From contig DIHI01000005.1 of NCBI GenBank assembly GCA_002420085.1, positions 110,178 through 116,578 of the forward strand: a stretch of DNA of 6,401 nucleotides, given 5' to 3'. The notes below the pieces were generated by a model. The model was not told where the DNA came from and did not search any database. It saw only the letters and a list, made by a program, of their open reading frames with translations. Source of the stretch: Lysobacterales bacterium UBA5700 (GTDB taxonomy: Bacteria; Pseudomonadota; Gammaproteobacteria; Xanthomonadales; Xanthomonadaceae). This document shows positions 1 through 4,877 of the stretch, one piece after another. The position numbers and the translations under genes were made by a program. The first letter of the stretch is position 1; each line of letters opens with the position of its first letter.

Positions 1-10
1 CATCCCGCCA

Positions 11-40
11 CCGAATCACGCCGAATCACGCCGCTGAATC
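11..40. repeat. 10-bp tandem repeat upstream of phzF
   Basis: CCGAATCACG occurs twice in a row at 11-20 and 21-30, and a degraded third copy (CTGAATCAC) follows at about 34-42. It lies 20-50 bases ahead of the phzF start. The direct repeat is seen in the sequence. It may be simple slippage or a repeated protein-binding site; nothing else supports either reading. Confidence 0.5.
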
Positions 41-61
41 ACACCGCACCAGGACAGCCCG

Positions 62-991
62 ATGCCCTCCCTCCCGTTCAAGCAGGTCGATGTCTTCTGT
101 TACCGGCCCTTGCAAGGCAACCCATTGGCCGTGATCGCCCTCGATCACGAACCGGAAGCCGCGTGGATGCAGGCGGTCGCCGCCTGGACCAACCTCTCCG
201 AAACCGCCTTCCTGCTGCCCCCGACGACTACCGAGGCCAGCTACCGCGTGCGCATCTTCACCCCGCGCCGCGAATTGCCGTTCGCCGGCCATCCCAGCGT
301 CGGCGCCGCCCATGCCGCGCTCGAATTCGCGCGTGTCTCGGCCGAATCCGGCCGCCTGATCCAGGAATGCGGTGCCGGCCTGCTGCCGCTGACGGTCGAA
401 CCCGGCCCGGACGGGCCGATCATCTCGGTCCGGGCACCGACCGCCCGCATCCAGCCTGAATCGTGGCTCGAATCGCAGTCCGAATCGCAGTCCAAGCCCG
501 ATCAGCCAGGCATCGCCGAGGCCGCGCTCCGCAGCCTGCTCGACGCCGCCCTGGCCGGCCTACCCCTGGCGGCACTGGGCCCATGCCGGATCGACAACGG
601 GCCGATCTGGTGGACGGTCGAGATCGCCGACGCCCATGCATTGCGCCGGCATCGCCCCGACCTGGCCGCGATCGCCCGGTTGACCGAAGCCACCGGCACG
701 GTCGGCCTGGCCGCCTTCGCCGATGCTCGCGATGATGATTGTGATCGGGTGGTGCGCGCCTGGTGCCCGGCCGATGGCATTCCCGAAGACCCGGTCACCG
801 GCAGCGTCAATGCCTGCATCGGCGCCCGACTTCTGGACGCCGGACGAATCGGCATCGGCAACCGTTACATCGCCAGCCAGGGTCGGGAGGTCGGTCGCGA
901 TGGCCGGGTGATCGTCACCGCCGCCAGCGATGGCATCTGGGTCGGCGGCGGCGCCGTCACGGTCATCGACGGCAGCCTGCGTCCCCGCTGA
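62..991 (+). CDS. PhzF family isomerase / phenazine biosynthesis-like protein
   Basis: This 309-residue protein belongs to the PhzF family, cytosolic enzymes with a diaminopimelate-epimerase-like double fold. The founding member isomerises trans-2,3-dihydro-3-hydroxyanthranilate in phenazine synthesis, but most relatives act on unknown substrates. Visible signatures in order are NLSETAF (44-50) with E47 at the position of the catalytic glutamate, the FTPRRELPFAGHPSVG block (66-81), and GIPEDPVTGS (239-248), which marks the second half-domain. The length is slightly above the usual 260-300, partly because of a low-complexity ESQSESQS insert near 137-144. An AGGA sequence about 10 bases ahead of the ATG supports the start. 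No other phenazine genes are present, so phenazine synthesis should not be inferred. It converges with the amidohydrolase, leaving 37 bases between the stops and no obvious terminator. Family assignment is firm; the substrate is unknown. Confidence 0.93.
   Translation: MPSLPFKQVDVFCYRPLQGNPLAVIALDHEPEAAWMQAVAAWTNLSETAFLLPPTTTEASYRVRIFTPRRELPFAGHPSVGAAHAALEFARVSAESGRLIQECGAGLLPLTVEPGPDGPIISVRAPTARIQPESWLESQSESQSKPDQPGIAEAALRSLLDAALAGLPLAALGPCRIDNGPIWWTVEIADAHALRRHRPDLAAIARLTEATGTVGLAAFADARDDDCDRVVRAWCPADGIPEDPVTGSVNACIGARLLDAGRIGIGNRYIASQGREVGRDGRVIVTAASDGIWVGGGAVTVIDGSLRPR
469..492 (+). repeat. 12-bp in-frame tandem duplication inside phzF
   Basis: CGAATCGCAGTC is present twice back to back (469-480 and 481-492), with a weaker related stretch just before it (TGAATCGTGGCT, 457-468). 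Each unit is four codons, so the reading frame is kept and the protein gains a Glu-Ser-Gln-Ser repeat. It lies in the linker between the two PhzF half-domains, where length changes are likely to be tolerated. Confidence 0.75.
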
Positions 992-1028
992 ATCCGACCG
1001 ACCATCGCGCCCAGGCGTATTCCCTGAC

Positions 1029-2720
1029 TCAGCGCGCCTCGAACACCGGCCGGCCATCGACCCAGGTCGAACGTACCGGCAACGCATGCAGGTGCTGCGC
1101 CGGGACGGTCAGCGGGTCATCGGGGAAGATCACGAAATCGGCCCGCCATCCGGGTGCCAGCCGCCCGACCTCGGCCTCGGCAAAACCGGCATGCGCCGCC
1201 TCGATCGTGAAGCCGCGCAACGCCTCCAGCGCGCTCAGACGCTGATCGGGATACCAGCCGCCAGCCGGCTGACCGCCCGTGTCCTGGCGACTGACCGCCG
1301 CATGCAGACCCAGCACCGGCGCCACCCGCTCGACCGGAAAATCCGAGCCCAGCGGCAGCCGGACACCGGCTTCGACAAACCGTCGCCAGGCATAGCCGCC
1401 GAGGATGCGCTCGGCGCCCACCCGCGCCTCCGCCCAGGGCATGTCGGAGGTCGCATGGGTCGGCTGCATCGACGCCAGCAGACCCAACTCGGCGAAGCGA
1501 GCGATGTCCTGCAGCGCCACGATCTGGGCATGCTCGACCCGCCAGCGATGGTTACTGCTGGCGGCCTCACCCAGCACCTCCCGGTACAGATCGAGCACCA
1601 CCCGATTACCGCGATCACCGATCGCATGGGTGGCGACCTGGATCCCGCAGTCGCGCGCCTTGCGCATCGCCGCCGCCAGATCCTGCGGATCGGTGACCAG
1701 CAGACCACGATGGCCCGGCTCATCGCTGTAGTCCTCGATCAGCGCCGCCCCGCGCGAACCCAGCGCGCCATCGGCATACAGCTTGACCCCAGCCATGCGC
1801 AGCCGCCCCGAGCCATGGTGCAGCGGACCGAATCCACACAGCGCCGTCAGCGCTGCATTGTCGCCATCGGCATAAGCGGTGATCCGCAACGACAGACGCC
1901 CGGCATCGGCAAAGCGCCGGAACAAGGCCAGATCATCGAGCGACACACCCATGTCATGGATGCCGGTCAACCCGAGTTCGGCCGACTCGGCCAGCGCCCG
2001 GGTCAGAGCCTGCTCACGCCACGCCGCATCAGCCGGCGGCACCGCCCGCTCGACATGGACCATCGCCGCATCGACGAACACCCCGGTGGCCACCCCACCT
2101 TCACGCAGGATCCGCCCACCCGGCGTCTGCCAGTCACCGGACAGATCGACCCCCGCCGCCCGCATCGCCGCGCTGTTGGCCCAGCCGGCGTGGCCATCGA
2201 CCCGCTCCAGCCAGACCGGCCGATCGGGAAACGCCGCATCGAGATCAGCCGCCGTCGGAAACTGCTTGCCCGGCCAGCGGTTCTGATCCCAGCCACGGCC
2301 CAGCAGCCAAGCCCCTTCCGGCAGCGTCTCGGCGAATGCCTGCACGCGCGCCAGCACCGCCTCGACGCTGTCGGCACCGACCAGATCAGCCCGCATCAGC
2401 GCCGCCCCCAGGCCCATCACATGGGCATGGGCATCGATCAGGCCCGGCACCACCACCCCACCCCCGGCATCGATCAACCGGGCATCGGGATAGCGTCGTC
2501 GCAGTTCGGCCTCGGCCCCGACCGCCAGGATGCGGCCCGTGCCATCCCAGGCCATCGCCTCGACCAGACCGCTATCGCCCGGCGCATCGCTGGCCAGCGT
2601 GTGAATGCGGGCATTGTGCAGCACACTGACCGACTCACCTGCCAGCACCGGCACCGCCAGCGACCCGGCAGCCAGCAGCATGAACAACATCGAAACCACG
2701 ACCGAAACCACACGACCCAT
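1029..2720 (-). CDS. Exported metal-dependent amidohydrolase, YtcJ/NfdA-like (Amidohydro_3)
   Basis: This 563-residue enzyme belongs to the amidohydrolase superfamily, in the branch containing YtcJ and N-substituted formamide deformylase. Residues 1-28 form a signal peptide with a hydrophobic core and a likely cut after VLA; there is no lipobox Cys, so a soluble periplasmic or secreted protein is expected. Catalytic signatures are GLIDAHAH (93-100, metal-binding H98 and H100), DGHAGWANS (175-183), VKLYADGALGSRGA (312-325, K313 a candidate bridging lysine), THAIGDRGNR (364-373, H365), EHAQ (396-399, H397) and GSDFPVE (458-464, D460). The C-terminal part returns to the small beta-sandwich (DFVIFPDDP). 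The length is typical of the family. The start is supported by a GGGAG sequence 6 bases before the ATG. The substrate cannot be read from sequence; hydrolysis of an amide, formamide or cyclic amide is expected. It is transcribed alone, convergent with phzF. Confidence 0.93.
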   Translation of the reverse strand: MGRVVSVVVSMLFMLLAAGSLAVPVLAGESVSVLHNARIHTLASDAPGDSGLVEAMAWDGTGRILAVGAEAELRRRYPDARLIDAGGGVVVPGLIDAHAHVMGLGAALMRADLVGADSVEAVLARVQAFAETLPEGAWLLGRGWDQNRWPGKQFPTAADLDAAFPDRPVWLERVDGHAGWANSAAMRAAGVDLSGDWQTPGGRILREGGVATGVFVDAAMVHVERAVPPADAAWREQALTRALAESAELGLTGIHDMGVSLDDLALFRRFADAGRLSLRITAYADGDNAALTALCGFGPLHHGSGRLRMAGVKLYADGALGSRGAALIEDYSDEPGHRGLLVTDPQDLAAAMRKARDCGIQVATHAIGDRGNRVVLDLYREVLGEAASSNHRWRVEHAQIVALQDIARFAELGLLASMQPTHATSDMPWAEARVGAERILGGYAWRRFVEAGVRLPLGSDFPVERVAPVLGLHAAVSRQDTGGQPAGGWYPDQRLSALEALRGFTIEAAHAGFAEAEVGRLAPGWRADFVIFPDDPLTVPAQHLHALPVRSTWVDGRPVFEAR

Positions 2721-2759
2721 GACACGCTCCCGGAATCAGACCGGCCCATCTTACCGGCC

Positions 2760-2773
2760 CGATCGCGCGATCG
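2760..2773. promoter_or_regulatory. Perfect 14-bp palindrome, possible operator
   Basis: CGATCGCGCGATCG is a perfect inverted repeat, about 40 bases upstream of the amidohydrolase start codon and just upstream of the weak TAAGAT -10 candidate. That is a sensible place for a dimeric repressor or activator to bind. The symmetry is visible; an operator role is inference. In GC-rich DNA such palindromes also arise by chance. Confidence 0.3.
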
Positions 2774-2937
2774 CCGAAACACGAACCACACGCGCCGCAT
2801 CCGCCACCATCGGCGATCACCCGCCGCGATCAGGCCCAACACCTGGTTGCACGATCGAGCGGACAACTTCTTTGACAAATACCGGGTCATGAGGGCATCC
2901 AATCTCGGCGGCTAACGCCCGGCGTGAGTCGCACCTG

Positions 2938-2987
2938 GGAGCGAGAGCGAAGCGGACGCCGCAAGGCGTCGGCTCCATGCTTTTTTT
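2938..2987 (+). terminator. Orphan hairpin plus T7, terminator-like or interspersed repeat
   Basis: GACGCC (2955-2960) and GGCGTC (2965-2970) form a 6-bp stem with a GCAA loop. GGAGC (2938-2942) can pair with GCTCC (2972-2976) as an outer stem with an asymmetric internal loop. T7 follows at 2981-2987, giving a terminator-like arrangement on the plus strand. However, no plus-strand gene ends here; the neighbouring genes both read the other way. It could instead be a REP-like interspersed repeat, terminate antisense transcription, or be a remnant left at the edge of inserted DNA. Four bases separate the outer stem from the T tract, so efficiency is uncertain. Confidence 0.4.
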
Positions 2988-3047
2988 CGCCGAAGATATT
3001 CATGCGATGCAGCACACAATACATTCACTCGAATTGGCTTGATCGGG

Positions 3048-4478
3048 TTACCGAAGGTTCGGGATTGCGCCTAAGCAACGGGCTGGGAAATGCGCAACGA
3101 TGTAATCCCAGGCTTGCTTCGCCTCATCCAGGGTAAAGCTTGGCTCACCTTTTGTGTAAAGCAGTTTCGGTAATGTCAACCAGTCGATCCAACTATTTTG
3201 TCGCGAGGAATACATTATCCGGTCAATCCCATCCACATGGCACAGACCAAAGTAATGACCCAGTTCGTGAATCGGTACATACTTCCAGACGATGTCCGGC
3301 TTGTTGTCGATGAAGGTCACACCCGAAGCATTGTGCGTCGGCTGGCAGGAACTCCCTTTGAGGCAGGCGGCGATTCCTCGCAGACTGTCCGTGTAACGGA
3401 ACACGCCGACTGCAACGGGTGTGCATAGTTCGGCGCGCGCGCCGGGCTCGTCCACCTGGGCGTTGGTCCGAAGGATGATGTCGATCAGAAAGCGTACCAG
3501 AGAACTGGATGCAACGTCGGTATCGAAGCCATTGTGTTTGATGTGGTCCGCCTGCGTCACCTCCTGAGTTTCCTCGCTCCATTGCGGCATGAGTCCCAGT
3601 TCTCGGCCTTTCAACTCCGCAGCTCTCAGCTTCGTCTTGAGCACGCCATCTCGCATGCACAGAATAATAAATTTTGGCCCTTCCGCGCCGCGCGACGACA
3701 AGTAGGTGTTTAGTTCGTCTTCCGAAATCGGATTGTCAAACTCACCCCCACCGCCACCGGTCACAACCATGCCTTTCTTCAGGGTCTTGTAGCGTTTCCG
3801 ATTCCAGAAGCCTTCGGTGAATTCAAATCCACACATCTCTCGCAGATTGATCTCGCCACGTTCGTGCAACACCACCAGATTAGGTATGCCGATTTCATCG
3901 GGTGAAGGCGTCTCGGAATCCACAAATGTGCGTACAGCGCGCATGGAGATGCGGTAGCCGAAGGCCCCGTGGTCGACACGCAGAGTGTCTTTAATGTTCT
4001 GGAGTTCTCCGCCGCTGTACTTGGCTTCGAGTAGCTTGCGCACGTAATCCCTGAGTTGCCTGCGGTTGTATTCCTCGATAATGTAGTCCAGCGTGTCTCC
4101 CAAAAAAGCAATGCGCGCAAGCGTAGCGATAAAATCGACAAGCCCCGTCCCGATCTGGATAAGCCCGTCCAGAATGCGGCGCCAGTCCAAAGTAAAGATG
4201 CCGGCGATCACATCCCACAAGCCGGTAAAGAAATCGCGAATGAAGCCGAGGACCGAAGCGACAATTTTGCAAACAGTCCGCACCACCCACTTGCCGACTT
4301 TGACGACTACCCAGTGAACGACTTTGACTAATGTCGTTACCAGCCAGCATAGCCAGCGCAACGGATGCCACCAGGGGCGTTTCTTACACTTCTCCTCGGT
4401 CTTTTTGACCCATTCTTCGACCGGCTTGGAGATTTTTTCCTCGATCCATTCTTGGGTTTCAACGCATTCGATTGCCAT
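3048..4478 (-). CDS. Putative membrane-associated metzincin-type zinc metalloprotease with Trp-rich hydrophobic N-terminus
   Basis: The 476-residue protein has two clear parts. The N-terminus (1-35) is charged and Cys-containing (C4, C31). Residues 36-126 follow as a Trp-rich, amphipathic to hydrophobic region (PWWHPLRWLCWLV, repeated VV/KV patterns, later IAGIF and GLVDFIATL), with no normal signal peptide. Near the C-terminus is HELGHYFGLCH (404-414), a full HExxHxxGxxH metzincin zinc site (H404, H408, H414 as ligands, E405 catalytic). It is followed eight residues later by M422 in IMY, matching the Met-turn of matrixin-like enzymes. The middle (150-400) contains a GGGGG run (241-245) and no fold I recognise. 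A GGAGG sequence 7 bases before the ATG supports the start. The protease site is confident. The N-terminal region may insert into or lie on a membrane, or mediate export; that is inference. The gene is less GC-rich than its flanks, suggesting acquisition. Confidence 0.8.
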   Translation of the reverse strand: MAIECVETQEWIEEKISKPVEEWVKKTEEKCKKRPWWHPLRWLCWLVTTLVKVVHWVVVKVGKWVVRTVCKIVASVLGFIRDFFTGLWDVIAGIFTLDWRRILDGLIQIGTGLVDFIATLARIAFLGDTLDYIIEEYNRRQLRDYVRKLLEAKYSGGELQNIKDTLRVDHGAFGYRISMRAVRTFVDSETPSPDEIGIPNLVVLHERGEINLREMCGFEFTEGFWNRKRYKTLKKGMVVTGGGGGEFDNPISEDELNTYLSSRGAEGPKFIILCMRDGVLKTKLRAAELKGRELGLMPQWSEETQEVTQADHIKHNGFDTDVASSSLVRFLIDIILRTNAQVDEPGARAELCTPVAVGVFRYTDSLRGIAACLKGSSCQPTHNASGVTFIDNKPDIVWKYVPIHELGHYFGLCHVDGIDRIMYSSRQNSWIDWLTLPKLLYTKGEPSFTLDEAKQAWDYIVAHFPARCLGAIPNLR

Positions 4479-4508
4479 GATCTGCCCTCCGCTTTACTTG
4501 TGATCAAA

Positions 4509-4572
4509 CGCCGAATTTCTATCCGGCGGCGAATCGCCGTGTATGCCCGCAGCCCAAGTCGGGCTTAGCGGG
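4509..4572. repeat. Cluster of inverted repeats, REP-like
   Basis: Three potential hairpins lie side by side. CGCCG (4509-4513) can pair with CGGCG (4524-4528). CGGCG (4527-4531) can pair with CGCCG (4535-4539) around AAT, an alternative to the first. CCCGC plus AGCCC (4546-4555) pairs with GGGCT (4561-4565) and GCGGG (4568-4572), a 10-bp stem with a 2-base TA bulge and a 5-base loop. No T tract follows on either strand, so an intrinsic terminator is unlikely. A REP-type interspersed element or structured 5' leader of the metalloprotease mRNA fits better; copies elsewhere in the genome would separate these. Confidence 0.45.
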
Positions 4573-4581
4573 CGACGGGGT

Positions 4582-4615
4582 AATAAAAATCCTAGCAGGA
4601 ACAACGAATTGCTGC
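4582..4615 (-). terminator. Weak terminator-like hairpin after the small ORF
   Basis: Read on the minus strand, GCAG followed by CAA pairs with TTG and CTGC around a TTCG loop (4595-4615), with a 3-base bulge on one side. After a short TAGG comes an ATTTTTATTA stretch (about 4582-4591). It sits 100 bases after the small ORF stop and could partly end transcription before the metalloprotease. The stem is short and bulged and the T run is interrupted, so the call is tentative. Confidence 0.25.
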
Positions 4616-4713
4616 GGTGGCGCTGCCCTGCGCGAGATGCTGCCGCGCTTGATCACCGCGATGATGCGTTGCATGCCACGTCCCGAGCGGCTATTGCGAC
4701 TGGCGAACAACCA

Positions 4714-4833
4714 TCATGGCTGTGGGAGAGGGCTAATCAGGCCATCGAACAAATCAGAGCCTGCCTCATCCATATCCAACACATTGACATCATTGAGGCT
4801 GTCGATATCGAACTGAAGAAATCTCTGCGGCAT
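4714..4833 (-). CDS. Small acidic protein of 39 residues, unknown function
   Basis: This short ORF begins with ATG, preceded by AGGAG with 8 bases of spacing, a good ribosome binding site. It lies 44 bases after the lipase stop on the same strand, so co-transcription is likely. The peptide starts MPQRFLQFDIDSLNDV and ends SPLPQP. It has about seven Asp and one Glu against a single Arg, so it is strongly acidic, and it has no Cys, signal peptide or membrane segment. I recognise no family. An antisense frame (4543-4917, plus) covers the same stretch but lacks a ribosome binding site and runs into the lipase, so the minus-strand reading is preferred. The frame stays open after the TGA for 64 more codons, so this may be the front of a longer broken gene. 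Possible roles, all inference: inhibitor or partner of a neighbouring hydrolase, a translated leader, or a precursor peptide. Confidence 0.5.
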   Translation of the reverse strand: MPQRFLQFDIDSLNDVNVLDMDEAGSDLFDGLISPLPQP

Positions 4834-4877
4834 GATCGTCACTCCTGTTTTGTGTCAATTCACGAACACCCTTCCAA

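Larger units (their letters stand above)
2721..3047. other. Non-coding spacer between amidohydrolase and metalloprotease
   Basis: This 327-base spacer contains no convincing gene on either strand. Short open frames that reach into it are extensions of out-of-frame readings of the amidohydrolase. It should hold the amidohydrolase promoter, but I see no strong -35/-10 pair; a TAAGAT on the minus strand near 2748-2754 is the best weak -10 candidate. It also holds a 14-bp palindrome and a hairpin with a T tract, listed separately. Composition shifts from GC-rich on the left to more mixed after about 2990. Confidence 0.6.
4479..4713. other. Structured spacer upstream of the metalloprotease
   Basis: No gene is supported here. 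A minus-strand frame open from 4710 to 4519 starts only with TTG and lacks a ribosome binding site. It is in the same frame as the small ORF upstream, separated from it by that ORF's TGA. The spacer carries the metalloprotease ribosome binding site at its left end, a run of hairpins (4509-4572) and a weak terminator-like hairpin (4582-4615). I see no convincing promoter. Confidence 0.55.

Noticed and set aside
62..991. Evidence for a phenazine biosynthesis cluster
   Set aside because: Only a PhzF-like gene is present; no other phenazine genes occur in the window, and most PhzF relatives act outside phenazine synthesis.
2872..2900. TTGACA at 2872-2877 as a plus-strand -35 box
   Set aside because: No -10-like sequence follows at 16-18 bases, and no plus-strand gene lies downstream.
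2474..2902. A 142-codon minus-strand frame spanning the amidohydrolase 5' end and the spacer
   Set aside because: It overlaps the signal-peptide end of the amidohydrolase in another frame and has Trp/Arg/Cys-rich translation typical of a shadow frame.
930..2915. A 661-codon plus-strand open frame, longer than the amidohydrolase it overlaps
   Set aside because: It is antisense to a gene with all the amidohydrolase motifs, its translation is rich in Arg/His/Pro/Gln without domain signatures, and it lacks a good start site. Long antisense frames are expected opposite genes with high GC at third positions.
4519..4710. A 63-codon minus-strand frame with a TTG start
   Set aside because: There is no ribosome binding site, the composition is Arg-rich, and it runs through hairpins. 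It is only the continuation of the small ORF's frame past its TGA, so it is treated as a finding rather than a gene.
4853..4858. Minus-strand TTGACA just ahead of the small ORF as a -35 box
   Set aside because: A -10 placed 17 bases later would fall on the start codon region (TCATGC), which does not resemble one; the ribosome binding site occupies this interval.
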